A stretch of DNA of 64,000 nucleotides. Origin: Quatrionicoccus australiensis (GTDB lineage Bacteria; Pseudomonadota; Gammaproteobacteria; Burkholderiales; Rhodocyclaceae). The position numbers were made by a program, and so were the translations under genes. Every line of letters starts with the position of its first letter. Position 1 is the first letter of the stretch. The DNA is taken from NCBI RefSeq assembly GCF_020510525.1, contig NZ_CP075188.1, forward strand, positions 4,030,001 through 4,094,000. Reading direction: 5' to 3'. Below are positions 9,797-18,873 of the stretch, piece after piece. The notes under the pieces were generated by a model that worked only from the letters and a program-made list of their open reading frames with translations, made no database searches and was not told where the DNA came from.

Positions 9797-9798
9797 GC

Positions 9799-10539
9799 TC
9801 ATTTTTTCTTCAGACGTTGCTGCGCCGATTCGGCAGCCGGGGTATTCGGATACTTGGCAATCACGGTTTCCAGCGAGCGTTTGACACCGGTCGGGTTGCC
9901 CAGTTCCTGCTGGCAGGTCGCAATTGCCAGCCAGGCATCCGGTGCCTTGGCACTGTCCGGATACTTGGTGGTGACAATGCTCTGTGCCTCGATCGCCCGC
10001 TTGCAGTCGCGTTGCGCGTACCAGGCATTGCCCAGCCAGTACTGGGCATTGGGTGCGAGCGAGCTGTCCGGGTATTTCTGCACGAAGGCAGCAAAGGCGA
10101 CCGCAGCTTCCTTGTACTTGGCAGCCTTGAACTGATTCAGGGCGCCTTCGTAATCCTGGCTTTCCTTGACCGGATCGCCCTTGATTGCAGCGGCCGGCGT
10201 ATTGGCCGGATCAGCCGTTGGCGCAGCGGCAACCGGTGTTTCGAACTTGCGCAGGCGCGAATCCAGATCGAGATAGAAATCCTGCGTCCGCTTGTCGCCG
10301 ACTTCCTGCTTGTAGCCCAGGGTTTCCAGCAAACCGCGCAGACGGGCAATTTCATCCGCCTGGCGCTGGATCTGCGCCGACAACTCGAGCTGCGCCTTGG
10401 CCTGCTGGTCAAAGCGCGCCTCCGTCTTGATCCTGAAGTCAGTCAGTTGGCGACGCGCTTCCTCGTCATCAAAAATGCCGGCCTGGGCCTGTGTGGCACC
10501 CAGTGAGGCGATCAGGAGAACCAGACGGAGGCGACGCAT
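9799..10539 (-). CDS. cpoB: Cell division coordinator CpoB (YbgF), TPR protein
   Basis: CpoB is a periplasmic protein that links Tol-Pal activity to septal peptidoglycan synthesis. The product (246 aa) has a signal peptide ending ATQAQA (about residue 20), a coiled-coil N-terminal part (about 25-100) that trimerises in homologues, and C-terminal TPR repeats including NAQYWLGNAWYAQRD and KAPDAWLAIATCQQELGN. It begins two bases after the pal stop, which indicates co-translation. Confidence 0.92.
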   Translation of the reverse strand: MRRLRLVLLIASLGATQAQAGIFDDEEARRQLTDFRIKTEARFDQQAKAQLELSAQIQRQADEIARLRGLLETLGYKQEVGDKRTQDFYLDLDSRLRKFETPVAAAPTADPANTPAAAIKGDPVKESQDYEGALNQFKAAKYKEAAVAFAAFVQKYPDSSLAPNAQYWLGNAWYAQRDCKRAIEAQSIVTTKYPDSAKAPDAWLAIATCQQELGNPTGVKRSLETVIAKYPNTPAAESAQQRLKKK

Positions 10540-10541
10540 GA

Positions 10542-11093
10542 TCAGAACTCGCCGCGACCGTCGGCACCCTTGTAAAGGATGTCGGCACGACGGTTTTCGG
10601 CCCAGGCCGCTTCGTCATGACCATCGCTCTTCGGCTTTTCTTCGCCGAGGCTGACCGATTCAACCTGGTCTTCACGGGCGCCGAGCAGGGTCAGCGAACG
10701 ACGCACGGCATCGGCGCGCTTCTGGCCCAGCGACAGGTTGTATTCACGGCTGCCGCGCTCGTCGGTATTGCCTTGCAGCAGGACCTTGAAGCCGCGATTG
10801 GCGACCAGGTACTTGGCGTGGGCGGCGACCAGATCCTTGTACTCGCCCTTGACTTCGTAGCTGTCCAGATCGAAGTAGATGCTGCGCTTGGCCAGCGCGC
10901 TTCTCGGATCGGTCAGCTCACGCGGCAGACCGTTGGCATCGACGCCACCGGCAATAACCGGGGCGACACCGGTGCTGGCACCCGAGCCGCCACGCGACTC
11001 GACCGGTGCACCGGAATTTTCATCAGGAATCGGGGTGGAACTGCAGCCAACGATCAGGGCGGAAAGCAGGGCGGGGATAAATAATTTTTTCAC
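10542..11093 (-). CDS. pal: Peptidoglycan-associated lipoprotein Pal
   Basis: Pal anchors the outer membrane to peptidoglycan and interacts with TolB. The 183-residue product has a lipoprotein signal with lipobox LIVGC (Cys17), then a Gly/Ser linker and an OmpA-like domain. The peptidoglycan-binding region GNTDERGSREYNLSLGQKRA is present near residues 110-130. It starts 18 bases after tolB. Confidence 0.96.
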   Translation of the reverse strand: MKKLFIPALLSALIVGCSSTPIPDENSGAPVESRGGSGASTGVAPVIAGGVDANGLPRELTDPRSALAKRSIYFDLDSYEVKGEYKDLVAAHAKYLVANRGFKVLLQGNTDERGSREYNLSLGQKRADAVRRSLTLLGAREDQVESVSLGEEKPKSDGHDEAAWAENRRADILYKGADGRGEF

Positions 11094-11111
11094 AACATTC
11101 TCCGGGAGGGA

Positions 11112-12392
11112 TTATTGATAGAACGGGCCCCAGGCCGGTTCGCGCACATCACCTGCGGCGACCGAGAGGCGCTGTTTGATCCTGCCATCGCTGGACACAG
11201 CCGATAGTACGCCGCGCCCGCCGACTTCAGTGGCGATCAGGATCATGCGGCTGTTGGGGGCGAAACTTGGCGATTCGTCCTTGTGGGAATCCGTCAGCAC
11301 CTGCACCTGGCGACTGGCCAGATCCATGACTGCCAACTGGAAGCGACCTTCGCGCCGGGCAATGAATGCCAGGCTCTTGCCATCCGGCGAAGGACGCGGA
11401 GAAACGTTGTAGCTGCCCTCGAAGGTGACGCGCTGGGCATCGCCGCCATTGGCGCCTATCCGGTAAATCTGCGGGCTGCCACCACGATCCGAGGTGAAAT
11501 AAACGCTGCTGCCATCGGCTGAATAACGCGGCTCGGTATCGATGCCGCCCGACTGGGTCAGGCGCTGCACGCCGCTGCCGTCGGCATTGACCGCATAGAG
11601 CTGCGAATTGCCGTCCTTGGAGAGAACGACGGCGAGGCGGCGGCCATCCGGCGACCAGGCCGGCGCCGAATTGGAGCCCTTGAAATTCGCCACAATCTGG
11701 CGTTGACCGGAGGTGATCGAATGCACGTAGATCACCGGCTTCTTTTTCTCGAAGGACACATAGGCCAGCTTGCTGCCATCCGGCGACCAGGTCGGCGAAA
11801 TGATCGGTTCGGTCGAGGTCAGCGCGGTGGCGGCGCCCTGGCCGTCAGCATCGGCGATCTGCAGCAGGAACTGGCCGCGCGCCTTGACGACATAGGCGAT
11901 ACGGGTCGAGAAGACACCCTTCTCACCGGTCAGCTTCTCGTAAATATAGTCGGCAATGCGATGCCCGGCGGCGCGCAATTGCTGGTTGCTGGTGACATAG
12001 ACCGCGCCGCCCAGCGCCACGCCCTTTTGCGCGTCATAGATCCGGAAACGCGCCTCCATGCGGCCATCCGGGCTGCGCAGCAGGCTGCCGGCCGCGATGG
12101 CATCAGCCCCCTTGCCCTTCCAGTCGGCGAAGTTGATCGGCGAATTTTCATCGAGCGCGACCCCGGTCGTATCGACCAGCTTGAACAGGCCGCTGCGCTC
12201 GAGATCGGAACGCACGGTCGAGGTCACGATGCGCGATGCCGTCGCATCGCCGAGAAAATCGGCAATGGCGACCGGGATGCGATTGGCGCCGGCGCCGGTG
12301 ATCTCGATCGAAAGCTGGGCCTGGGCCAGGGCACTCAGGCAGAGCGCAAACAGAACGAGGAAATATCGGGAGATTTTGTGCATGTCGTTCAT
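11112..12392 (-). CDS. tolB: Tol-Pal system protein TolB
   Basis: TolB is the periplasmic beta-propeller that shuttles between Pal and TolA. The product is 426 residues from ATG 12392, with a signal peptide ending ALAQA, an N-terminal domain beginning QLSIEITGAGANRIPVA, and propeller repeats such as SPTWSPDGSKLAYVSFE and APAWSPDGRRLAVVLS. An ATG at 12383 gives three residues fewer and is equally possible, since neither start has a clear ribosome-binding site. The gene starts 22 bases after tolA. Confidence 0.95.
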   Translation of the reverse strand: MNDMHKISRYFLVLFALCLSALAQAQLSIEITGAGANRIPVAIADFLGDATASRIVTSTVRSDLERSGLFKLVDTTGVALDENSPINFADWKGKGADAIAAGSLLRSPDGRMEARFRIYDAQKGVALGGAVYVTSNQQLRAAGHRIADYIYEKLTGEKGVFSTRIAYVVKARGQFLLQIADADGQGAATALTSTEPIISPTWSPDGSKLAYVSFEKKKPVIYVHSITSGQRQIVANFKGSNSAPAWSPDGRRLAVVLSKDGNSQLYAVNADGSGVQRLTQSGGIDTEPRYSADGSSVYFTSDRGGSPQIYRIGANGGDAQRVTFEGSYNVSPRPSPDGKSLAFIARREGRFQLAVMDLASRQVQVLTDSHKDESPSFAPNSRMILIATEVGGRGVLSAVSSDGRIKQRLSVAAGDVREPAWGPFYQ

Positions 12393-12414
12393 TTTCAATA
12401 AGTTTCGCGCGATT

Positions 12415-13227
12415 TTACTCTTCAAACGGCTTGTATTTGATTTCGAGCGTGCGCTGGAAAAGCGAAGCATCATCCGGCTTGGGCAGGGGCGAAGATTTGC
12501 GGATGGCAGCTTCGATCGCCCGATCCAGCGCGGGATTACCACTGGATCGCTTTAGTTTGACGTCCAGAATTTCATGCGAGGGCAACTGACTGACCTCGAA
12601 TACGGCTTCGGGATTGCCCTGTATTCCCGGTGGCAGCATGGAAAGATTGCTTTTGATTTTCACCCGGATCTTGTTCACGTAATCCGCCAGGCCGCGCTTG
12701 TTCGCCGACGCCCGCTGTTCGGCTTCGGCTGCCGCCGCATTCGCCATCTGCTGCGCCGAAGCGCTCGCCTTGGCGGTCGACGCCTTCAACTGGCTGGTTT
12801 CCCTGGCCAGCTCCTTGTCGAAATCGAATTTCGGCGCTTCCGGCTTTTTCGGCTCGGGCTTGGGGGGCTCGGGTTTCTTCGGTTCCGGCTTGGGCGGTTC
12901 GGGCTTAGGCTCGGGTTTCTTGGGTTCGGGCTTTTTCTTGTCTTCCTTGACCACGATATCCGGCTTTTTCAGCACGGGTTCGGGCTTAGGCTCGACCTTG
13001 GGCAAGGGCTTCGGTTCCGGCCGTACCTCCGGTTCGGGCGGCGGCGGAGGGGGCGGTTGCAACGCAGGGACCGGACGGGCCGACCACAGTTCGACTTCCA
13101 TCACTTCCGGCGGACTGCGCTTCCACTGCACACCGAGGAAGAGCGCCGCGATCAGCCCGACGTGCACCACGAAGGTGAACGCCAATGCGTATTTCTTGCC
13201 GGGCTCTTCAGGGCGCTGGTCGATCAT
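12415..13227 (-). CDS. tolA: Envelope protein TolA
   Basis: TolA spans the periplasm from the TolQR motor to TolB/Pal. The 270-residue product has an N-terminal membrane helix (about residues 14-33), a long Pro/Glu/Lys-rich region (about 60-135) with repeats such as EPKKPEPPKPEPKKPE, an Ala-rich helix near 150-170 and a C-terminal domain ending KYKPFEE. The extended region is more Pro-rich than the Ala/Lys helix of E. coli TolA, which is common in betaproteobacteria. It begins five bases after tolR. Confidence 0.93.
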   Translation of the reverse strand: MIDQRPEEPGKKYALAFTFVVHVGLIAALFLGVQWKRSPPEVMEVELWSARPVPALQPPPPPPPEPEVRPEPKPLPKVEPKPEPVLKKPDIVVKEDKKKPEPKKPEPKPEPPKPEPKKPEPPKPEPKKPEAPKFDFDKELARETSQLKASTAKASASAQQMANAAAAEAEQRASANKRGLADYVNKIRVKIKSNLSMLPPGIQGNPEAVFEVSQLPSHEILDVKLKRSSGNPALDRAIEAAIRKSSPLPKPDDASLFQRTLEIKYKPFEE

Positions 13228-13232
13228 GAATG

Positions 13233-13634
13233 CTATTTGCTGCCGGTTTCCAGGCCAACCTTGGCGAAGCCCAGACGCTTGACCTCATCAAGCACTTCAA
13301 TGACGTTCTTGAACTGGGTTTCCTTGTCGCCGGCGACCAGAACGGCAATTTCCTCATCACGGCCCTTGAGGGAGCTCAGCTGTTCCTTCATTTCCTTGAC
13401 GCCCTTGACCTTGGTCGGACTGCCGTTGGCATCGAAAACGGAAAGACTGCCATCCGCCTGCACCTCAACCTTGACGTACTTGGCCGGCTTCTGCGAAGCC
13501 GCACCGGTCGTCGGCAGATCGACCGAACCGGTCGTCATCATCGGCGTCGTCACCATGAAGATAACGAGCAATACGAGCATCACGTCGATATACGGGACGA
13601 CGTTGATTTCGGCTTTGAGTCGGCGCTGGCGCAT
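13233..13634 (-). CDS. tolR: TolR, proton-channel subunit of the Tol motor
   Basis: TolR works with TolQ to turn proton flow into movement of TolA. The 133-residue product begins MRQRRLKAEINVVPYIDVML; Asp17 in the membrane helix is the conserved protonatable residue. The periplasmic domain follows. I chose the ATG at 13634 rather than the adjacent GTG at 13637 because a GGGAG ribosome-binding site lies just upstream and this ATG overlaps the stop of a short upstream frame (TGATG). Most relatives have tolQ immediately upstream; here about 110 bases intervene. Confidence 0.95.
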   Translation of the reverse strand: MRQRRLKAEINVVPYIDVMLVLLVIFMVTTPMMTTGSVDLPTTGAASQKPAKYVKVEVQADGSLSVFDANGSPTKVKGVKEMKEQLSSLKGRDEEIAVLVAGDKETQFKNVIEVLDEVKRLGFAKVGLETGSK

Positions 13635-13741
13635 CACAGCTCCCGTGAAAATGGATCACGCGCGGCGCTGGGCAGGCGGCGAGTGAGGCAGTGCTGCGGG
13701 CACGGCGAAGGAGCCAACGAAGTCAGCGCAAGCGTGGCCAT
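13634..13741 (-). CDS. Short coupled open frame between tolQ and tolR (35 codons)
   Basis: The ATG at 13741 follows the tolQ TAA by two bases, and the frame ends in a TGA that overlaps the tolR ATG (TGATG). The predicted peptide begins MATLALTSLAPSPCPQHCLT and ends DPFSREL. It has no recognisable domain. The SD-like GGGAG for tolR lies inside its last codons. It may be a translated spacer that carries ribosomes from tolQ to tolR rather than a functional peptide. Two similar cases occur in the window (ruvC and liv junctions). Confidence 0.35.
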   Translation of the reverse strand: MATLALTSLAPSPCPQHCLTRRLPSAARDPFSREL

Positions 13742-13743
13742 TT

Positions 13744-14421
13744 TTAACGCATCTGCCGTTGCAGGATGTTGGAGAACTCTTCCATAAACGACTCGTAACG
13801 CACTGCGAGGCGGTCGATGTCGTGCGAGAAGCGGTTGTAGGCGAGCACCGCCGGAATCGCCGCGAACAGGCCGATGGCGGTGGCGACCAGCGCTTCGGCA
13901 ATACCCGGCGCAACGGAAGACAGCGTCGCCTGACCAACATTGGAGAGGCCGCGGAAGGCATGCATGATGCCCCACACCGTACCGAACAGGCCGACATACG
14001 GCGATACCGAACCGACCGAAGCGAGGAAGGACAGGTGCGACTCGAGCGCATCCATCTCGCGCTGGAAGGTGGCGCGCATGGCGCGGCGCGAACCATCGAC
14101 GATGTCCTTCGGGTCGAGGTTCTTCTGGCCCTTGAGCTTGGTGAATTCGCGGAAGCCGGCCTCGAAGATGCGCTCCATGGAACCGGCGTGGTGACGGTCG
14201 TTGACCGCGCTGTTGTAGAGATTGTTGAGATCGCCACCGGACCAGAAATCACGCTCGAAATCCTCGGTCTTGGCGCGCGCCTGGCGCACCGAGAACCACT
14301 TCATCGCGATGTAGTACCAGGACATGCAGGAGACGCCGGCAAGCAGCGCCATGACGACCTGCACCACCGCGCTGGCGTGCAGGATGAGCTGGAGGATGGA
14401 AAGGTCCTGGGTGACGTTCAT
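13744..14421 (-). CDS. tolQ: TolQ, stator-type subunit of the Tol motor
   Basis: TolQ forms the pentameric inner-membrane channel around TolR. The 225-residue product has three membrane spans: about residues 17-40, then two in the conserved block SHLSFLASVGSVSPYVGLFG and EALVATAIGLFAAIPAVLAY. It ends NILQRQMR, two residues longer than the NILQRQ end I would expect, which fits a disturbed tolQ/tolR junction. Its ATG overlaps the ybgC stop (ATGA). Confidence 0.95.
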   Translation of the reverse strand: MNVTQDLSILQLILHASAVVQVVMALLAGVSCMSWYYIAMKWFSVRQARAKTEDFERDFWSGGDLNNLYNSAVNDRHHAGSMERIFEAGFREFTKLKGQKNLDPKDIVDGSRRAMRATFQREMDALESHLSFLASVGSVSPYVGLFGTVWGIMHAFRGLSNVGQATLSSVAPGIAEALVATAIGLFAAIPAVLAYNRFSHDIDRLAVRYESFMEEFSNILQRQMR

Positions 14422-14840
14422 TTAAGGGTTTCCAGTTTGCTGTGCAGGAATTCGGGAATCGCGGAGGGCGTCATCGTCGCCATGTTGACGCAGGCGATCT
14501 CGACCGAGCCGGTGACCAGTTCTTCATCGCCGCGCCGGACATGCTGGCGGAAGACGACGCGGACGCGGGTCAGCTTTTCGACTTCGAGGCCCACGGTCAA
14601 TTCGTCGTCGAGGCGGGCCGGCTTGAGATATTCGCAGCTTGCCTTGCGGGCGACAAAGCCGATACCGGCATCGGCCGCCAGTTGCGACTGGTCGTGACCG
14701 GCAAAACGCATCCACTCGGTACGGCAGCGTTCGAAGAATTTCAGGTAATTGGCGTAATAGACGACCCCGCCGGCATCGGTATCCTCGTAATAGACGCGCA
14801 CGGGGATCGAAAAGGCGTTGGGCTTGGGCTCGTATTTCAT
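14418..14840 (-). CDS. ybgC: Tol-Pal-associated acyl-CoA thioesterase YbgC
   Basis: YbgC is a hotdog-fold thioesterase acting on acyl-CoA or acyl-ACP, possibly in phospholipid metabolism, and is the usual first gene of the tol operon. The 140-residue product carries the active-site region VYYEDTDAGGVVYYANYLKF with the catalytic Asp in YEDTDAGG and the FERCRTEWMR segment. No operator is evident in the 228 bases before the divergent gene at 15069, which contain the promoters for both directions. Confidence 0.93.
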   Translation of the reverse strand: MKYEPKPNAFSIPVRVYYEDTDAGGVVYYANYLKFFERCRTEWMRFAGHDQSQLAADAGIGFVARKASCEYLKPARLDDELTVGLEVEKLTRVRVVFRQHVRRGDEELVTGSVEIACVNMATMTPSAIPEFLHSKLETLK

Positions 14841-15068
14841 CGTGTGATTTTACCTTGCGCTGCAACAATAATATGTAACGGTGTGTTTCCTTGTTGATTT
14901 TCGCGTCGACCGCCGGCAGCAATGCCTGGAAACATCCCGGTCACACAGCGATACACCGCCTTACATTCGCACTGACATCCGGGGCGTAACCCGCGGCGTT
15001 ATTCGGCACAAGGCGCTGCACTGTCGCAGCACCGGAAAACCAAACAACCCCGTTCAAGGAGATTCAAA

Positions 15069-15389
15069 ATGATCAAGTCCATCATCACTCTTGCTGTTGC
15101 CGCTGGTTTCGCTTCTGCCGCTTTCGCCCAGGCACCGGCCGCCGCCCCCGCCGCTGCTCCGACTGCCAAGGTCGTCGCCCCGGCCGCCGCCGCAGTCGAA
15201 AAGAAGGTTGAAGCCCCGAAGGCTGCCGAAGCCGTCAAGACCGAAGTGAAGAGCGAAGTCGCCCCGGCTGCCGACAGCAAGCCGGCCAAGAAGGCCCACA
15301 AGATGAAGAAGGCCGTCAAGGCAGAAAAGGCTGAAGCCGCTGCTACGGTTGCTCCGGCTGCTGCCCCGGCTGCTGCCAGCGTCAAGTAA
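15069..15389 (+). CDS. Secreted Ala/Pro/Lys-rich small protein, unknown function
   Basis: The 106-residue product starts after a good ribosome-binding site (AAGGAG, nine bases upstream). A signal peptide MIKSIITLAVAAGFASAAFA is likely cleaved before QAPAAAP. The mature part is made almost only of Ala, Pro, Lys, Val and Glu, with no globular domain. It could be a periplasmic, histone-like or cell-wall-interacting polypeptide. It is transcribed against the flanking ruvB and ybgC genes, and is closed by a strong terminator, so it is an independent unit inserted in an otherwise conserved gene string. Confidence 0.7.
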   Translation: MIKSIITLAVAAGFASAAFAQAPAAAPAAAPTAKVVAPAAAAVEKKVEAPKAAEAVKTEVKSEVAPAADSKPAKKAHKMKKAVKAEKAEAAATVAPAAAPAAASVK

Positions 15390-15404
15390 GCGCATCTCCC
15401 GAAC

Positions 15405-15438
15405 AAAAAAGCCCCGGATGAAAATCCGGGGCTTTTTT
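15405..15438. terminator. Bidirectional rho-independent terminator
   Basis: A perfect 9-bp stem GCCCCGGAT/ATCCGGGGC (15411-15419 with 15424-15432) with a GAAA loop is flanked by six A residues on the left and six T residues on the right. It serves the secreted-protein gene and, in the other direction, the end of ruvB. Confidence 0.9.
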
Positions 15439-15458
15439 GCGTCGACCGTATGGCGCCT

Positions 15459-16517
15459 CTATTCGTCGGCGAGCAGGTCGCGCACGACGGCGCTGTTCGG
15501 TTCGGCGAGACCGAGGTGGCGATAGATGGCCGGCGTTGCAATGCGACCGCGCAAAGTGCGTTGCAGGTAGCCCTGCTGGATCAGGTAAGGCTCGAGCACA
15601 TCCTCGATGGTGTCGCGCGCCTCGCCGATCGCTGCCGCCAGATTGTCGACACCGACCGGACCGCCACCGAATTTCTCGATCACTGCCGAGAGCAGCTTGC
15701 GGTCCATGATGTCGAGCCCGGCCGGATCGACGTCGAGCATGTGCAGCGCGGCATCGGCCACCGGGCGGGTGATGTTGCCGTCGGCCTTGACCTCGGCGTA
15801 GTCACGCACGCGCCGCAGCAGACGGTTGGCAATGCGCGGCGTGCCGCGCGAGCGCTTGGCGATCTCCAGCGCGCCTTCCGGGTCGATCGGCGCATTGAGC
15901 AACGAGGCCGAACGACTGACGATGCTCTGCAATTCCTGCGCGTTGTAGAACTCGAGACGGGCGACGATACCGAAACGGTCGCGCAGCGGATTGGTCAGCA
16001 TGCCGGCCCGGGTCGTCGCGCCGATCAGCGTGAACGGCGGCAGGTCGAGCTTGACCGAACGCGCCGCCGGACCTTCGCCGATCATGATGTCGATCTGGAA
16101 GTCTTCCAGCGCCGGGTAGAGGATTTCCTCGACGACGGGCGACAGGCGGTGGATTTCGTCGATGAACAGCACGTCGTGCGGCTCGAGATTGGTCAGGATT
16201 GCGGCCAGATCGCCGGCGCGTTCGAGCACCGGGCCCGAGGTCTGGCGCATGTTGACGCCCATTTCGTGGGCGACGATGTGGGCCAGCGTCGTCTTGCCGA
16301 GGCCGGGCGGGCCGAAGAGCAATACGTGATCGAGCGAGTCGCCGCGATTCTTGGCGGCCTGGATGAAGATTTCCAGCTGTTCGCGGATTTTCACCTGGCC
16401 GGTGTAATCGGCCAGGCGCTTCGGGCGCAGCGCCCGTTCGAGCGCTTCTTCCTGCGCCGATTTGCTCTGCGGCGCAATGATGCGCTCGACCGCCGCCAGT
16501 TTGTCGGTTTCGATCAT
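15459..16517 (-). CDS. ruvB: Holliday junction branch-migration ATPase RuvB
   Basis: RuvB is the hexameric AAA+ motor that drives branch migration with RuvA. The 352-residue product has Walker [11 protein letters not shown], Walker [11 protein letters not shown], the sensor region [21 protein letters not shown] and the C-terminal winged helix with [13 protein letters not shown]. Its ATG overlaps the stop of the upstream AI-2E-family gene (ATGA). Confidence 0.97.
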   Translation of the reverse strand: MIETDKLAAVERIIAPQSKSAQEEALERALRPKRLADYTGQVKIREQLEIFIQAAKNRGDSLDHVLLFGPPGLGKTTLAHIVAHEMGVNMRQTSGPVLERAGDLAAILTNLEPHDVLFIDEIHRLSPVVEEILYPALEDFQIDIMIGEGPAARSVKLDLPPFTLIGATTRAGMLTNPLRDRFGIVARLEFYNAQELQSIVSRSASLLNAPIDPEGALEIAKRSRGTPRIANRLLRRVRDYAEVKADGNITRPVADAALHMLDVDPAGLDIMDRKLLSAVIEKFGGGPVGVDNLAAAIGEARDTIEDVLEPYLIQQGYLQRTLRGRIATPAIYRHLGLAEPNSAVVRDLLADE

Positions 16518-17569
16518 GCGGGATCTTCCTCACGCGTCCAGCGGCCGAACAGCATGTGGCCGAGCGCCAGCAGGACAGGGCCGAGAAAAATGCCGATGAA
16601 GCCGAAAACCAGTACGCCACCGAGCACACCAAGACCGATCAGCAGAATGGAAATGCCGGCGCCGCGGGCGATCAGGACGGGCTTGACGAAATTGTCGATG
16701 CTGCTGATCACGAACAGACCATAAAGCACCATGAAAATCGCCCAGCCGGTCTGGTCCTGGGCGTACAGCCAGGCGGCAGCGCCCCCCCAGATCAGGGGAG
16801 GGCCGACCGGGATCATCGACAGGAAAAAAGTGGCGAAGCCGAGCAGCATCGCGGCCGGCACACCGGCAATCAGGAAACCGATTGTCGCCACCGCGCCCTG
16901 CGCCGCCGCCGTGCCGACAATGCCGAGCATGACGCCGATCACCGTGCCGCGCGTCTTTTCCAGCATTTCCTCGCCCAGTTCACCACCCAGCTTGTGAGCA
17001 CCCACTTTCAGTGCATTGCTTACTTTGGCGCCATCGCGATAAAGGAAGAACACCACGAACAGAACCAGCGCCAGCTGCAACAGACCATTGGCGGCAATAC
17101 CGCCGAGCGCCAGCGCAAACTGGCGGGCCGGCCCGCCCAGTTGCTTGACCAGCGCATTCAGCTCATCGCGATTGCTCGCGATGTTGTGCCAGAACGCCTG
17201 GATTTCGCCACCAAAGAACGGTAGACCGCTGAGCCAGGCCGGCGGGTCGAGCGGCATGCCCTGTTCGACATAGGGTTTGACCAGGGCGATCAGCTTGTCC
17301 ACGCCGTGCGCCAGGCTGCCGGCCAGGAAAACCGTAGGCAGCAGCATGATCAGCACGAGGAGCAGGGTCATCAGCGTGGCGCCCAGGGTGTCGCGCCCGC
17401 CGAGGCGGGGCAGCAGCCTTTCCGAGTAGGCCGGCCAGGTGCAGATCCAGACCACGAAGGCGAACAGCACGGCACCGATCATCGGCCACAGCACAGCCAG
17501 GCAGCCGACAATGAGCAGCACGACCAGCGCGATTTGCGCCAGCTGCTTGGGATTGTCGCTATTGAACAT
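16514..17569 (-). CDS. AI-2E family (PerM/YdiK-type) membrane protein
   Basis: The 351-residue product has seven or eight hydrophobic segments and the family signatures [21 protein letters not shown] near the middle, and [24 protein letters not shown] at the C-terminus. Members export quorum-sensing AI-2, act as Na+/H+ antiporters, or have unknown substrates, so no substrate is assigned. Its start overlaps the ruvA stop (TGATG) and its stop overlaps the ruvB start (ATGA). It is thus embedded as a coupled cassette inside ruvAB, an unusual position for a transporter. Confidence 0.85.
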   Translation of the reverse strand: MFNSDNPKQLAQIALVVLLIVGCLAVLWPMIGAVLFAFVVWICTWPAYSERLLPRLGGRDTLGATLMTLLLVLIMLLPTVFLAGSLAHGVDKLIALVKPYVEQGMPLDPPAWLSGLPFFGGEIQAFWHNIASNRDELNALVKQLGGPARQFALALGGIAANGLLQLALVLFVVFFLYRDGAKVSNALKVGAHKLGGELGEEMLEKTRGTVIGVMLGIVGTAAAQGAVATIGFLIAGVPAAMLLGFATFFLSMIPVGPPLIWGGAAAWLYAQDQTGWAIFMVLYGLFVISSIDNFVKPVLIARGAGISILLIGLGVLGGVLVFGFIGIFLGPVLLALGHMLFGRWTREEDPA

Positions 17570-18147
17570 CAGACCTTGGAGAGCAGCTTGAGGGCCTGGC
17601 GAATACCGTCCGAGGTCCCGATTTCGGCCGGCAGCAGCTTCATCGCCGAAGCCGCTTCCTTTTCGTTGTAGCCGAGCGCGAGCAGGGCGTTGGAAATGTC
17701 CTGTTTTGCATCGTCGACCGGTGAGCGGAGCGCGACGCCGGTGGTTTCGGCCAGTTTGCCCTTCAATTCGAGAAGCAGGCGCTCGGCCGTCTTCTTGCCG
17801 ATGCCGGGAATCTTGATCAGGCGGCCGAGTTCCTGCTGCGCCACTGCCGCCGAAAGATCGCCGACCGACAGGCCGGAGAGCACCGACAGCGCGGTACGTG
17901 CGCCGATGCCGGAAACCTTGAGCAACTGGCGGAAGGCAAAGCGCTCGGCTTCAGTCAGGAAGCCGTAGAGATAATGCCCGTCCTCACGCACCGCGAAGTG
18001 GGTGAGCAGCGTCGCCTTCTCGCCGTTGGCCGGCAGGTTGTAGAAGGTGCTCATCGGCACATCGAGTTCGTAGCCGACGCCATTGACGTCGAGCACGATC
18101 TGCGGGGGATTTTTTTCGGCCAGGATGCCGGTCAGTCTGCCTATCAT
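17569..18147 (-). CDS. ruvA: Holliday junction DNA helicase subunit RuvA
   Basis: RuvA binds four-way junctions as a tetramer and loads RuvB. The 192-residue product has the N-terminal OB fold [20 protein letters not shown], two helix-hairpin-helix motifs ([18 protein letters not shown] and [20 protein letters not shown]), and the C-terminal RuvB-binding domain beginning [15 protein letters not shown]. It starts 49 bases after ruvC. Confidence 0.97.
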   Translation of the reverse strand: MIGRLTGILAEKNPPQIVLDVNGVGYELDVPMSTFYNLPANGEKATLLTHFAVREDGHYLYGFLTEAERFAFRQLLKVSGIGARTALSVLSGLSVGDLSAAVAQQELGRLIKIPGIGKKTAERLLLELKGKLAETTGVALRSPVDDAKQDISNALLALGYNEKEAASAMKLLPAEIGTSDGIRQALKLLSKV

Positions 18148-18196
18148 TGCGACGCGATCTCTTTCAGGACGAGGTACTGTAATTTCACACAGGTTC

Positions 18197-18730
18197 TCAT
18201 CCTATCAGCCGGCCGCCGCGAACGCGATACCCGGCGGTCGCCAGCGCCCCCAATCCCTGCCCGCCATGCGCGTGGCAAATGGCGCAAGCCAGCGCATCGG
18301 CGGCATCGGCGCTGGGCGAACCGGGCAGCGACAAGAGGCGCACCACCATGTCCTGGACCTGCTCCTTGGCCGCCTTGCCATGGCCGACCACGGCCTGCTT
18401 GACCTGCAACGCGGTGTATTCGGCCACCGTCAGGTCGGCATGCACCAGCGCACTCAAGGCCGCACCGCGCGCCTGGCCGAGCAGCAAAGTTGACTGTGGA
18501 TTGACGTTGACAAAGACCTTCTCGACCGCCGCCTGATTCGGCGCATAGGTCGCAATCACCTCGCTGATCCCGGCAAACAAGGTCTTGATGCGCTCCGGCA
18601 GCGACTGCTTGTCGTTCGACTTGATGCAGCCGCTGGCGACGTAGAGCAACTGGTTGCCATGCTTTTCGATGACACCAAAACCGGTCACCCGGAGGCCGGG
18701 GTCGATGCCGAGGATGCGTGGCACGCTCAT
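18197..18730 (-). CDS. ruvC: Crossover junction endonuclease RuvC
   Basis: RuvC resolves Holliday junctions by symmetric cleavage. The 177-residue product has the N-terminal catalytic [15 protein letters not shown] with Asp10, the [11 protein letters not shown] segment, and the C-terminal [14 protein letters not shown] with the other catalytic acids. The ATG at 18730 has an SD-like CCGGAG six bases upstream. The 260 bases before it carry two further partial copies of the first 15 codons, each in a short frame that overlaps the next start. Confidence 0.96.
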   Translation of the reverse strand: MSVPRILGIDPGLRVTGFGVIEKHGNQLLYVASGCIKSNDKQSLPERIKTLFAGISEVIATYAPNQAAVEKVFVNVNPQSTLLLGQARGAALSALVHADLTVAEYTALQVKQAVVGHGKAAKEQVQDMVVRLLSLPGSPSADAADALACAICHAHGGQGLGALATAGYRVRGGRLIG

Positions 18731-18873
18731 GCCGTACTCCGGTAACGAGAAGGGTGACCGGTTTCAGCGCAGGCTAACCGGCGCCGCCGGTTAAGCGGGC
18801 ATAGCCCGCGGCCGGAGCTAAAGCCAACCCGGAGGCCGGGGTCGATGCCGAGGATGCGGGGTGTTTCGCTCAT
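18727..18873 (-). CDS. Short coupled frame carrying a RuvC N-terminus copy (48 codons)
   Basis: The ATG at 18873 has an excellent SD (CGGAGG, four bases upstream). The peptide begins [18 protein letters not shown], copying the RuvC start including the catalytic Asp, then runs through the palindromic spacer ([12 protein letters not shown]) and ends in a TGA that overlaps the ruvC ATG (ATGA). It cannot be a nuclease. Its likely effect is to carry ribosomes to ruvC. Confidence 0.4.
   Translation of the reverse strand: MSETPRILGIDPGLRVGFSSGRGLCPLNRRRRLACAETGHPSRYRSTA

Noticed and set aside
12840..13080. Repeat-rich DNA in tolA considered as a possible mobile or CRISPR-like repeat
   Set aside because: The repetition follows the codons for a Pro/Glu/Lys-rich linker in TolA and has no regular unit with spacers.
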